Part shown: in pieces, positions 33,862-42,275 of the stretch
How positions within the stretch are numbered: the stretch's first letter is position 1
How the letters are laid out: each line of letters opens with the position of its first letter
DNA from: a bacterium
GTDB lineage: Bacteria > Patescibacteriota > Minisyncoccia > UBA6257 > JAGOQP01
NCBI GenBank assembly: GCA_021844025.1
Contig: JAKBUF010000004.1
Location: 1-44,627 of the forward strand
Direction: 5' to 3'
DNA length: 44,627 bases
Made by a program: the position numbers and the translations under genes
The notes under the pieces: generated by a model
Database searches by the model: none
What the model was told of the DNA's origin: nothing
Seen by the model: the letters and a program-made list of their open reading frames with translations, nothing else

Positions 33862-34638
33862 ATGGCAAGAGTAATAGCGATCACAAATGCCAAGGGCGGA
33901 GTCGGAAAAACTACCACGTCTGTTAATCTGGCGGCGTATTTGGCGTCTATGGGGCGTCGCGTGCTTTTAATTGATTTTGACCCACAAGGAAACGCGTCTT
34001 CCGGGTTTGGAATTCCGGTCCATTTAATACATGAGAGTGTGTACGATGTACTTATGGGACGCATGCCCTATGATCAAGTGGTTCGCCGCACCGCTCTTTC
34101 GTATGTGCATATTATTCCCGCAAATAAAGATTTGGCTGGTGCGCTCGTTGAGTTAATGCAACTACCCGATCGTGAGTCAATGCTCAAACAGGTAATTACT
34201 CGTCTGCGGCATCAGTATCATTATATTATTATTGATTTGCCCCCCAGTTTGAGTTTATTAACCATTAATGGCTTAGTGGCAGCAGACGAAGTACTTATTC
34301 CTATTCAAGCGGAATATTATAGTTTGGAAGGACTGGGGCAACTATTACAGACCATTGATCTTATTAATAAAAATTTAAACGCTCGTGTAAAAGTATGTGG
34401 CGCTCTTTTAACCATGTACAACAAGCGAGAAACATTAAGCAGAGAAGTGGCAAAAGAAGTACGACGGCATTTTCCATATCATGTATTTGAAACCGAAATC
34501 CCTCGTTCTATTGCGCTTGCGGAAGCGCCTAGTTTTGCGCAATCGGTGTTGCAATATGATCCGCATTCACCGGGAGCTCACGCGTATGAATTATTGGCAC
34601 GAGAAATTATTGCACAGGAACAACGGACCACAATGTAG
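33862..34638 (+). CDS. parA: Chromosome partitioning ATPase ParA/Soj
   Basis: 258 residues. Deviant Walker A KGGVGKTT (11-18), Walker A' LLIDFDPQGNAS, and Walker B YIIIDLPPSLSLL. It segregates origins with ParB. The first nine residues MARVIAITN repeat those of the upstream endonuclease, but seven of eight codons after ATG differ at synonymous positions (for example GCT CGT GTT versus GCA AGA GTA). AGA, ATA and ATC here contrast with the CGT/ATT style of the rest of the gene. Two bases separate it from the upstream stop (TAACTATG) with no ribosome site, so expression probably depends on reinitiation. Confidence 0.96.
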   Translation: MARVIAITNAKGGVGKTTTSVNLAAYLASMGRRVLLIDFDPQGNASSGFGIPVHLIHESVYDVLMGRMPYDQVVRRTALSYVHIIPANKDLAGALVELMQLPDRESMLKQVITRLRHQYHYIIIDLPPSLSLLTINGLVAADEVLIPIQAEYYSLEGLGQLLQTIDLINKNLNARVKVCGALLTMYNKRETLSREVAKEVRRHFPYHVFETEIPRSIALAEAPSFAQSVLQYDPHSPGAHAYELLAREIIAQEQRTTM

Positions 34639-34655
34639 AAATTGTGGTAGTTTTT

Positions 34656-34690
34656 AATTTTCAGTTACCAATAATCAATGAATTTTCAAT
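34656..34690 (+). repeat. 35-bp dispersed repeat, copy 2
   Basis: Identical to 31570-31604. It lies between parA and parB. Related AT-rich sequence is also found upstream of the endonuclease gene (about 32800-32920). Confidence 0.7.
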
Positions 34691-34754
34691 GAGATAATTT
34701 TAAAATTGGTAATTGAATCGAAATTGGCTATTGGAAATTGAAAGCTATTGTGTA

Positions 34755-34760
34755 TATAAT
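34755..34760 (+). promoter_or_regulatory. -10 box of parB
   Basis: TATAAT 14 nt before ATG 34775, inside the near-palindrome TATTGTGTATATAATACACA. parB therefore may have its own promoter with a very short leader. Confidence 0.5.
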
Positions 34761-34774
34761 ACACACAATATCTC

Positions 34775-36079
34775 ATGGGCTTAGAATCACTTATTCCTAA
34801 TAAAAACAATCAACAACCGCAAGGAAACGGCGGTTATATTCCCAATGATCGTGATGACATTGAAGAAATAGATGTTGAAGAAACACGCTACACCATGCGG
34901 CGTGAGCGTGACAACTTAGGAGTGCTTAGTTCGTTGCTTGCGGGCACTTCACATCCACAGCGAGACCAGTCTCCGTTTCAACAACCGCAGTCTCCGTATG
35001 CGGCGCCACAGCAGGGAACACCTGGCATGGAACGTGGAGCATGGAACGTGGAACGGGGAGTAGTACATAATAGACAGCCACAGCCATATCAAGAACCACG
35101 ACAAGTACCACGCGAAACATATTACAAGGAAGAGCTATTTACTGAAAATAATGTGTGGCAAGAACCAGTTGCTTCGCGACCACAAAGAGCACCCGAATAT
35201 CAGCGGGAATCTTTTGTGCATTCAAAACCAAAAGAACGCCGTGAAACTCCCATGCTCTCGGGTCCTATTTTTCAAGTTGAGGTGGGTAAAATTTTTGAAA
35301 ATCCATATCAGCCGCGTAAAGAGTTTGATGAAACCGCGCTTGATGAGCTTGCCGCTTCTATTCGAGAATTTGGTGTTATGCAACCACTCGTGGTAACGCG
35401 CATGAATGAGGAAACAGAAGATGGTATGCGTACTACCTATCAATTAATTGCAGGACATCGACGTTTACTTGCGTCAAAAAAAGTTGGATTAAAAACCGTT
35501 CCGGTGGTTATTCGTACCGATCTCAAGCGCGCCGATGCGCTTGAAATGGCAATTGTAGAAAATATTCAGCGTCAAGATTTGAATGTGGTAGAAACTGCTC
35601 GCGCGTATGCGCGACTTTCTGATGAGTTTGGTCTTACCCAACGAGAAATTGCGGCTCGATTAGGTAAAAGCAGAGAATCAATTGCCAATACACTACGATT
35701 GTTGTCGTTACCCACCTATGTTCAAGATGCTATTTCCGCGGGAACTATTAATGAAAGCCACGCGCGTATTTTAATGCAAATTACCGATCCGGCGCGCCAG
35801 CAGTCTATGTTTGATCAAATTGTGAAAGATGGTTTAAGTGTGCGCGATACCAAACGCATGCTTTCGCGTGAGACTCCTTCTTCTACACATGTTCGCGGAG
35901 TGGCGCATCATGCTTCCAATCCCGAACTAAAATCATTAGAGCAAGATATTTCTGATGTGGTAGGAGCTCCCGTACATATTGAACTTTCCGACAAAGGAGG
36001 GAAAATTGTAATTCATTTTTACTCCCCTGAAGAAGTACAGGGAATTGCGCAACGCATCAAAAAGGATCAACAATATTAG
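34775..36079 (+). CDS. parB: Chromosome partitioning protein ParB
   Basis: 434 residues, longer than usual because of a Gln/Pro-rich disordered N-terminus (about 1-165). The ParB core starts near IFQVEVGKIFENPYQPRKEF and has the CTP-binding stretch AGHRRLLASKKVG; the HTH is LTQREIAARLGKSRESIANT; the C-terminal dimer domain follows (about 375-430). It binds parS and slides on DNA with CTP. In the disordered part two copies of ATGGAACGTGGA (35027-35038, 35041-35052) encode MERGAWNVERG. Confidence 0.95.
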   Translation: MGLESLIPNKNNQQPQGNGGYIPNDRDDIEEIDVEETRYTMRRERDNLGVLSSLLAGTSHPQRDQSPFQQPQSPYAAPQQGTPGMERGAWNVERGVVHNRQPQPYQEPRQVPRETYYKEELFTENNVWQEPVASRPQRAPEYQRESFVHSKPKERRETPMLSGPIFQVEVGKIFENPYQPRKEFDETALDELAASIREFGVMQPLVVTRMNEETEDGMRTTYQLIAGHRRLLASKKVGLKTVPVVIRTDLKRADALEMAIVENIQRQDLNVVETARAYARLSDEFGLTQREIAARLGKSRESIANTLRLLSLPTYVQDAISAGTINESHARILMQITDPARQQSMFDQIVKDGLSVRDTKRMLSRETPSSTHVRGVAHHASNPELKSLEQDISDVVGAPVHIELSDKGGKIVIHFYSPEEVQGIAQRIKKDQQY

Positions 36080-36194
36080 AATTAGTGATTAGGGTCTAGT
36101 GGCTAGTGATCAGTGATGAGTTCTCCTGTAATATATAGGATGTGTTTCTATAATATGAAGTAAATATAAAAACACAAAATAGTAAAATTTATTT

Positions 36195-36584
36195 ATGAAA
36201 GATTTTGATCAATGGGATGAATTAAAAAAGAAAATTGAGATTGATAAAGATAGTCCTGAAAAATTTCCTAAAGAAAGAGAGGTTTGGATGAGTAATATTG
36301 GTAGAAATATTGGTTTTGAACAAAATGGAAGTGGGGATAATTTTTCTCGCCCCGTCCTAATTATAAAGAAGTTTAATAATCATATGTTCTGGACCGTCCC
36401 TCTTTCTACTAAACAAAAAGATTTTGATTTTTATTTTAATTTTATTGATTTAAATAATCAAAAAGTTTCTATCATCTTGGCCCAAATGAAATTAACAAGT
36501 GTCAAAAGATTAAAAAGAAAACTTTACGATATTCCCAATGAAATCTTTAATACAATAAAGCAAAAGATGCGGTCTTTCCTCTGA
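36195..36584 (+). CDS. MazF/PemK-like toxin
   Basis: 129 residues: EREVWMSNIGRNIGFEQNGS, RPVLIIKKFNNHMFWTVPLSTKQK, and IILAQMKLTSVKRLKRK match the PemK/MazF fold (a ribonuclease of type II toxin-antitoxin systems). A 30-residue helical N-terminal extension may be part of an antitoxin-like segment, since no separate antitoxin gene is seen upstream. A TATAAT lies about 40 nt before the ATG. Function as a toxin is inferred. Confidence 0.72.
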   Translation: MKDFDQWDELKKKIEIDKDSPEKFPKEREVWMSNIGRNIGFEQNGSGDNFSRPVLIIKKFNNHMFWTVPLSTKQKDFDFYFNFIDLNNQKVSIILAQMKLTSVKRLKRKLYDIPNEIFNTIKQKMRSFL

Positions 36585-36590
36585 AAACTC

Positions 36591-36615
36591 GAAACCCCGC
36601 TTTTGGCGGGGTTTC
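36591..36615. terminator. Rho-independent terminator
   Basis: GAAACCCCGC-ttttg-GCGGGGTTTC directly after the MazF-like gene. Confidence 0.85.
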
Positions 36616-36709
36616 TCGGAGCCTTGCGGCACTTTGTATGCCCAGTATAGCAAAATGAATACATAAGTCAATATATGTGGATAACTCATTATGGTACATT
36701 ATTATTGAT

Positions 36710-37228
36710 ATGATCATTCTTCTAGGTACGACCAGTGAACAAAAAATAAATATTGCCAAGCGATTTTTTAAAGACAAGAACATCACTGTTAATTTTGTGC
36801 CTACTGAGGTTAATTCGGATATATCTGACCAACCTTTTGGAGAAGACCTTATTATACAAGGTTCCATTAATCGGGCGCGTAATGCTGTGCAAGATACCAA
36901 TAATTACGACCTTTCTATTGGATTTGAGGGTGGTATTGGTAAAACAGATACAACGGGGTATTATCTATGTGTCGCCTCTATACTAGATGCTCAGAAAAAT
37001 ATATATACTGGAGTGAGTAGAAAAAATCCTATTCCTGATCAAGTTATGCAGCAAGTGAAAAACGGAGCATACTTCGCTACCGTTATTAGAGAATTTGAGA
37101 AGGATATTTCAAACGAGAGTGCAGAATTACAAAGATTAGTTTCTGAACTTATTCATCGCACCGAGAGTTTTTTAGAGGCGCTTGATCTTGCGTGGGTGCA
37201 ATATAAAAATAGCCCTTATTTTAAATAA
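36710..37228 (+). CDS. Inosine/xanthosine triphosphatase (DUF84 family)
   Basis: 172 residues from ATG 36710; an upstream in-frame start at 36677 would add 11 unlikely residues. LLGTTSEQKINIAKRFF, then TEVNSDISDQPFGEDLIIQGSINRARNA and LSIGFEGGI match the YjjX/DUF84 NTPase. It removes non-canonical ITP/XTP. It is followed 6 bp later by a P-loop kinase gene. Confidence 0.8.
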   Translation: MIILLGTTSEQKINIAKRFFKDKNITVNFVPTEVNSDISDQPFGEDLIIQGSINRARNAVQDTNNYDLSIGFEGGIGKTDTTGYYLCVASILDAQKNIYTGVSRKNPIPDQVMQQVKNGAYFATVIREFEKDISNESAELQRLVSELIHRTESFLEALDLAWVQYKNSPYFK

Positions 37229-37234
37229 ATAGTT

Positions 37235-37819
37235 ATGATTCAAGAACACAAAGGGAAACGGCTATTTATTACTGGAATTCCCGCATCGGGAAAGTCTTAC
37301 TTAGCAAAAACTTTGGCAGAAAAAACAGATGGTATTGCGGTCGCGCTTGATGGTTTGCGGATGAATTTTTTAAAAGATGATCGCTATAAACAATGGATAC
37401 TTTTTTATTTTAATCAGGATGAAGCAAAATATCTTACCCAAACCCCTCCGGACGAGTTATGGAATAATGTAGTAAGGCAGTCCGAAGAATTATGGCCTAT
37501 TTTTCTTAATGGTATAGAACAGCACAAAAACGAAACCCGCCCGGTTATTTTTGAGTGTGTGAATTTATTACCACATATTGCAAAACGAGAACTGTATTTT
37601 CCGGGTTTGGTTATGTTGGGGGATTCGTTTGAGACTATTTTAGACCGGAATAAAAAAGATCCTCGGTGGGGGAAAACGGAAGAACTACAAGAACTAGAGG
37701 TTAAAGAATTTTTTTATGTACAACGCCCGCGATATAAATTAGAAGCGGAAAAATATGGGTATCTGACTTTTGAACACTACCAAGATGCTTTGCAAGAGGG
37801 ATCAAGATTACTTGTTTAG
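37235..37819 (+). CDS. P-loop kinase-like protein
   Basis: 194 residues. Walker A GIPASGKS (about 14-21) preceded by RLFIT, a DGLRMNF acceptor-like stretch, and a LID-like RNKKDPRWGK. It belongs to the adenylate/shikimate kinase-like AAA_33 group; the phosphorylated substrate is unknown. Probably co-transcribed with the preceding NTPase. Confidence 0.75.
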   Translation: MIQEHKGKRLFITGIPASGKSYLAKTLAEKTDGIAVALDGLRMNFLKDDRYKQWILFYFNQDEAKYLTQTPPDELWNNVVRQSEELWPIFLNGIEQHKNETRPVIFECVNLLPHIAKRELYFPGLVMLGDSFETILDRNKKDPRWGKTEELQELEVKEFFYVQRPRYKLEAEKYGYLTFEHYQDALQEGSRLLV

Positions 37820-37831
37820 TCTATAATTGAA

Positions 37832-38536
37832 TTATACTTTCCATTCAGCGTGCTCGTGTGGGTTTTCTTTCATGTATATACACGCTTTTTCACAGGTTAT
37901 TTTAAAATCATTTGTTTCTGTATACCATTCTCATATTTTTGCGCGAAGATTTTTGTGTTCTTGATATCCGAAATCGGTATCAATAAGCAGATCTTTGAAC
38001 CACGTATTAAGCAGAGTAGTGAATGCTTCTTTAATGTCCCATATATAATTCTCTTCAACGCCCTGTTTTTTACAGAAATCCCACCATTGTTCATGAAAAA
38101 AGATATGCATGATTTCGTGCATAGCAGTCGCGGTATTTCTAAAGGTGCTTGCGTGCGTGCTGGTAGCAAACCATTTCTCTTTATTATTATATCCGCATCC
38201 GTAGCGAATGCTTAAAAATGAATTGATGGTTTCTACGTCATACCACGATTCTAATTGCATTTTTGAATACAATTTTTCAAAGAAACTTTCTTCAATAGAA
38301 TTCCAATATGACTGTAGGGGAGTGAGAATAAGGGGTTTTATATGCTCTTTCTGTTTCCACTACCCGTCTATATACGCAATGAGTTGTTCATCGGTTGGGT
38401 TATTTCCAATCTCTCGTATAATTTTGTTTATCTCTCCGTCCGAATCTCTTCCCTTATGTGCTATCTCAAGGCCTATTCTAATATTTTCGATATCTTTTTT
38501 AATATCATATTGAAATTGTACGTGGGGGTAATTCAT
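37832..38536 (-). pseudogene. HExxH metalloprotease-like gene with two in-frame stops
   Basis: Starting at ATG 38536 a single 235-codon frame holds MNYPHVQFQYDIKKDIENIR, then TAG, then WKQKEHIKPLILTPLQSYWN and the zinc-protease motif TATAMHEIMHIFFHEQWWD-like segment (HEIMH), then TGA after NLRAKI, then EWYTETNDFKITCEKACIYM and a final TAA at 37832. Codon use continues coding-like through both stops, so decay or nonsense errors are likely. Intact relatives would be HExxH peptidases. The middle piece (37931-38272) may still be translated. Confidence 0.65.
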
Positions 38537-38742
38537 GGTCTAATTATAGCTTGATATATACAAAAAATAAATTTCTTGGATACAGAGAAAATAACAATAT
38601 AAAATATCTCGTTACAGTGAGGTATCTTGCGCGTCTCTCCCAGACTGTCCGGTATTGACATAATTGCTTGTATATTTTCTGTATGTGCTATATACTTGAG
38701 AGTAGTTATTTTAAAATTGAAAATTTATTAGTGGAGGTATTT

Positions 38743-39723
38743 GTGAATTGGATATTATTTATTACTAATAGTCTTGATGTGCACGCTGATGTCGTGCAAA
38801 AGCTTCTTTTAGAGAGGGGTGAGGATGTTATTCGTTTAAACACAGACTCTTTTTCTTCCGATAGGTTTAGATTGGTTTTTAATATTCATCAAGGAGAAAA
38901 CTCTCTTTCTTTTCTTGGGAAAAGGGTGAATCTTGCTGAAATTAAAAGTGTTTGGTATAGAAGACCTGAGTCCTTACAAACTAATATTTCTCACTCTGGT
39001 CAGAATGAGTTTGCTCAAAGAGAACTTAAGGAATTATTATTTCAGCTTTATTTTAATCTTCCGAACTCTTTTTGGGTTAGTGATTATATCTCACTAGAGA
39101 AATCGAGACGCAAATACTCTCAGTTATTAACTGCTCATAGCTGTGGCTTCTTTATTCCGAAAACCTGTATAACTAATGATCCCGATGAAGCTAAACGGTT
39201 CTTTGCGGAGTGTAATGAAAACATGATATATAAAACATTACACTTACCAATCATCCAACCGGATAAAAGTAATGAGAAGACGTTAGGAGTTCCAACTAGT
39301 CTTGTTACTAATAATCTTATAAACCAAATAAGTTTAATAACCGCAACCGGGGGGATATTTCAGGAATATGTTGAGAAGGATTATGAAATTAGAGTTACGG
39401 TTATAGGTAATCAGATTTTTTCTGCGAGAATTGATTCTCAAAATGATCTATCATCTAAGGTTGATTGGAGAGACGGAGTTTTCTACGGGAAGACCGACGT
39501 CTATGCTCATAAACTTCCAGCGGAAGTAGAGCAACGCTGTTTTGATGTTACAAAAAAGATGGGATTAAATTTCGGGGCGTTGGATCTTATAAAAACCCCC
39601 GATGGTGAATATTTTTTTCTAGAAATAAACCCAAATGGCCAATGGTTATGGATAGAGGAGTTAACAGGGCAACCGCTGGTTTGTACTATGGCGGATTTGC
39701 TTTCTAAACCACCATCAAAATAA
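38743..39723 (+). CDS. MvdC/MvdD-like ATP-grasp ligase (graspetide synthetase)
   Basis: 326 residues from GTG 38743, chosen because GGAGG (38733-38737) lies five bases before it. The N-terminal pre-ATP-grasp domain has SVWYRRPESL, the hallmark of graspetide ligases. The ATP-grasp core shows IYKTLHLPII, GIFQEYVEKDYEIRVTVIG, and FGALDLIKTPDGEYFFLEINPNGQWLWIE (Mg/ATP-binding Glu and Asn). Such enzymes use ATP to join Ser/Thr or Lys side chains of a precursor peptide to Asp/Glu side chains (omega-ester or amide rings). A 45-residue acidic peptide follows 18 bp later. Confidence 0.9.
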   Translation: MNWILFITNSLDVHADVVQKLLLERGEDVIRLNTDSFSSDRFRLVFNIHQGENSLSFLGKRVNLAEIKSVWYRRPESLQTNISHSGQNEFAQRELKELLFQLYFNLPNSFWVSDYISLEKSRRKYSQLLTAHSCGFFIPKTCITNDPDEAKRFFAECNENMIYKTLHLPIIQPDKSNEKTLGVPTSLVTNNLINQISLITATGGIFQEYVEKDYEIRVTVIGNQIFSARIDSQNDLSSKVDWRDGVFYGKTDVYAHKLPAEVEQRCFDVTKKMGLNFGALDLIKTPDGEYFFLEINPNGQWLWIEELTGQPLVCTMADLLSKPPSK

Positions 39724-39741
39724 ATAGAAAGGAGTGTAGAT

Positions 39742-39879
39742 ATGGAAAAAGAACAAATAATTGAGGTCTTTGCTCTATTGGTAGCAAAAGAGGATCCTCA
39801 AGATCTTTCTCCCAAAGATGTCCACGGATCGTATTCCAAGTCGACATACAAGGGTACCGACAGAGATGATTCTGACTAA
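39742..39879 (+). CDS. Putative graspetide precursor peptide
   Basis: 45 residues, AAAGGAG box at 39728-39734. The leader MEKEQIIEVFALLVAKEDPQ is followed by a core rich in Ser/Thr then Asp: GSYSKSTYKGTDRDDSD. Hydroxyl residues before a run of acids is the layout from which ATP-grasp enzymes make side-chain lactones. It sits between the ligase and a terminator. The core boundary and ring pattern are not known. Confidence 0.75.
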   Translation: MEKEQIIEVFALLVAKEDPQDLSPKDVHGSYSKSTYKGTDRDDSD

Positions 39880-39909
39880 AGAATAGTTAGTTTCTTGCCT
39901 CTTTGATAG

Positions 39910-39938
39910 TGCACCAGAGAAATTTGGTGCATTTTTTT
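39910..39938 (+). terminator. Rho-independent terminator after precursor gene
   Basis: TGCACCA-gagaaatt-TGGTGCA followed by seven T. Confidence 0.85.
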
Positions 39939-39961
39939 AGGTAGTGGGGTATTATATACCT

Positions 39962-40621
39962 ATGTTATTGTTAACTAAAAAACAGAGAAATAACTTTTCA
40001 AAAATACAACTATTTATTGTTGGAGAAATGCATGGCGCGAAAGAGAATATAAGAATTATTAAGGAACTTGTTAATATTCTCGATATTAATATTATCTGTT
40101 TTGAATTAGAAACAAAGTGGAACAAAGAATTTGCTCATTTTAATCGTAATAATTTTTTGTATAAATTAAAAAAGGAGCAGTGGATTTTGGATTCAGGTCT
40201 TTTTTCTTTGTCTCATGTTAACTTAGTCTCTTGGCTTTTAAGGCGCAAGAAGAGTGTGTGTGCTGTTCGTAAAGAGAAGAAAGATTGGAATGTATCGGAA
40301 AAAGAAACGGCATTGTATATTAATTCTCTTGCGCGGAAAAATCGGCCAGAGAGAATACTTGTTATTGTTGGTAATTCGCATGCTAGGAAAGGAACGTTTA
40401 CTTCAAAAGATGAATTTGGTAAAAAATATATTTATAAACCAATGCGTCTTTTTTTAAAAGATAAGGCTGTTAGTTTTTTGGTACGATATAGTAACTCTGT
40501 GGCCTATAATTTTGGAGCGATAGATCTTAAGGATGATGTTGCTTACAAAAAACTAGAAGGTTTATCTATGAGAGTAATTCCCTCGTCTAATAGTAGTTTC
40601 GAATATGATATTCTCGTATAA
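39962..40621 (+). CDS. TraB/ChaN/EreA-superfamily protein
   Basis: 219 residues from ATG 39962; a GTG at 39944 is an alternative. Motifs: LFIVGEMHGAKENIRII (GExHG), IICFELE, and VIVGNSHARKGTF (GNxHxxxG). These match the fold shared by ChaN, TraB/PrgY, Tiki and erythromycin esterase, which includes metal-dependent proteases and esterases that act on peptides or lactones. Next to a graspetide cluster it could trim the peptide or open ester rings (immunity). That role is inference. Confidence 0.65.
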   Translation: MLLLTKKQRNNFSKIQLFIVGEMHGAKENIRIIKELVNILDINIICFELETKWNKEFAHFNRNNFLYKLKKEQWILDSGLFSLSHVNLVSWLLRRKKSVCAVRKEKKDWNVSEKETALYINSLARKNRPERILVIVGNSHARKGTFTSKDEFGKKYIYKPMRLFLKDKAVSFLVRYSNSVAYNFGAIDLKDDVAYKKLEGLSMRVIPSSNSSFEYDILV

Positions 40622-40648
40622 TATTTGGTTTACCTTGGGTTACACAAT

Positions 40649-41494
40649 ATGATAAACCGAGAGCTTGAAAAAATATATAACAAGATTGTTGATGTTTATC
40701 CATTTCTCAGTGAAAAGGAACGTATTGATTTTGAGAAAAAGGCAAAAAATCTTATAAAGAAAACTCTGTTTAGTAAGAAGGGTGTTGGTTTCCTGTTAAA
40801 CCTTTTAAAAAATCCGCACGCATATTTATGGGTATGGAAAAAACCATCACTAGCCAAAATAAGAAAAAAAAGAAAGGTTTTATCTAAAATAGAAAATAGA
40901 ACTCTCAGCCTTACCATACCTTCGTGGTCTGGAGAGTTAGGAGTTTTAGATAAGAAATTAATAGATATATGTGTAAAAAATATTGAGAGATATGATGGCA
41001 TACTTATTGATGTCCGCAATAATCAAGGGGGGAATTCCCGCATAGCTCATAGCTTTGCCAGTATCTTTTTTAAGACCCCGTGTGTCTATGGGAAATTTAT
41101 AAAAAGAAAAGAGGGGGGTAAATTATTTTCTGTTACGGCGGTGCTTCAACCAAACAGTGAAATTTATCTTGATAAGCCAATAGTTATTCTTACTTCGAAT
41201 AAATGTTTTAGTTCCAACGAGTTATTTTTGGCTCCATTCAAAGTTTCGGGTAGAGCAATTCTAATAGGAGAAAAAACACGGGGAGGGAGTGGAAATCCGA
41301 TGCAAGAAGAAGTGAATCTAGGACATAAAAAGATTATTGTTCTGATTCCAACCTGGAGATTCTTTTTGGCGCGAAACAATGATCCTATAGAAAAAACAAA
41401 AATTAATCCAGATATTATATATAAAAAAAAGAATATACTTAATTTTGCTGTGAAATATTTGCAGGAAAAATCCAGTCACAGCAAGTCTTCTTAA
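40649..41494 (+). CDS. S41-family peptidase
   Basis: 281 residues from ATG 40649; an upstream TTG is unlikely. The C-terminal core shows GILIDVRNNQGGNSRIAHSF, VILTSNKCFSSNELFLAPFK (catalytic Ser region) and GEKTRGGSGNP, typical of C-terminal-processing (tail-specific) proteases. No PDZ domain or signal peptide is obvious. It may process the precursor peptide of the nearby graspetide locus; the link is by position only. Confidence 0.78.
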   Translation: MINRELEKIYNKIVDVYPFLSEKERIDFEKKAKNLIKKTLFSKKGVGFLLNLLKNPHAYLWVWKKPSLAKIRKKRKVLSKIENRTLSLTIPSWSGELGVLDKKLIDICVKNIERYDGILIDVRNNQGGNSRIAHSFASIFFKTPCVYGKFIKRKEGGKLFSVTAVLQPNSEIYLDKPIVILTSNKCFSSNELFLAPFKVSGRAILIGEKTRGGSGNPMQEEVNLGHKKIIVLIPTWRFFLARNNDPIEKTKINPDIIYKKKNILNFAVKYLQEKSSHSKSS

Positions 41495-41566
41495 ATGGTA
41501 ATGTATCAATTTTATTAGGTGAGTTAGTGATATTATGTAAGGTATTAGAAGTAACACAAAAATAAT

Positions 41567-41848
41567 ATGGAAAATGTTGAGAAAAAGAACTTATCCATAG
41601 ATATAGATGCCTATTACGAAAAAAATGCAAAACAAGAAGGGTGGAATAAAGAAGATTTCACAAAAATAGTTTTAGAACTCCAATCAATGGATCGAGAACA
41701 ACTCGTATTCCTCTGCAAACAACCCAATATCAAATTAACTTTCACATCAAGTAATTGGGAGAATACGGTCCCCGAAGAAGAGATGATTCTTGCTCTTATT
41801 GCTGATTGTAATCCGCAAATATTAAAGGACACTGTAGAAAAATTATAG
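41567..41848 (+). CDS. Hypothetical acidic protein
   Basis: 93 residues, soluble and acidic: SIDIDAYYEKNAKQEGWNKE, then QLVFLCKQPNIKLTF and EEEMILALIADCNPQ. No family recognised. It is followed by a terminator. Codon use and a lone ATG support it as a gene. Confidence 0.5.
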   Translation: MENVEKKNLSIDIDAYYEKNAKQEGWNKEDFTKIVLELQSMDREQLVFLCKQPNIKLTFTSSNWENTVPEEEMILALIADCNPQILKDTVEKL

Positions 41849-41951
41849 TAGTGAAGAAGGTATTTGATGCCGTTTTGGGTGGGGATTTTGTTGTAAAATT
41901 AAATCTTGACTCACTCTATTTTATCTGTGCATAAGTTTTGGTAAAAGTTCA

Positions 41952-41977
41952 AAAACTCCCTATAAATAGGGAGTTTT
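41952..41977. terminator. Rho-independent terminator
   Basis: AAAACTCCCTAT-aa-ATAGGGAGTTTTT. Confidence 0.85.
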
Positions 41978-42007
41978 TGTGTGCCGAAGGGGTCTTGACA
42001 AATATAC

Positions 42008-42036
42008 TTGCGTATTTTTGGTAGATGGTGTATAAT
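42008..42036 (+). promoter_or_regulatory. Promoter of the secreted protein gene
   Basis: TTGCGT (42008-42013), 17-nt spacer, TATAAT (42031-42036). Confidence 0.6.
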
Positions 42037-42275
42037 ATAGGTAGTAAATTATAAAACTTCGCGCGTCTGTTCTCTCAAGAATAATGTGCGTTGTATAGGG
42101 AAAATTGCCTTGCCCCGTTTCTTGAGTGCTATATACTTCTTAGTGGGTGTTAAGGTAAACAAGATAGGCTCCCTTTGATATGAAGTTATATGCTTCATAA
42201 TCAAGTAATGGGGTTTATTTTCTGTATTCCTGTGAAAAATTAAATTTGAAAAAGAAAAATAAATAGGAGTATAAA

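Larger units (their letters stand above)
41849..42275 (+). other. Interval with terminator, promoter and long leader
   Basis: Holds the terminator at 41952-41977, a promoter at 42008-42036 and about 220 nt of leader before the T9SS-type gene, including a hairpin TATGAAG/CTTCATA near 42180. No gene on either strand is convincing. Confidence 0.5.

Noticed and set aside
35027-35052. Short tandem repeat in parB as a CRISPR or parS array
   Set aside because: Only two 12-bp units inside coding sequence; no spacers, and the units hold only one parS-like arm.
37850-38215. Plus-strand open frames around 37.9-38.5 kb
   Set aside because: They are antisense to the HExxH pseudogene, whose frame shows recognisable protein features.
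37832-38536. Alternative genetic code reading TAG or TGA as sense
   Set aside because: Other genes here end normally in TAG and TGA, and both codons would have to be reassigned.
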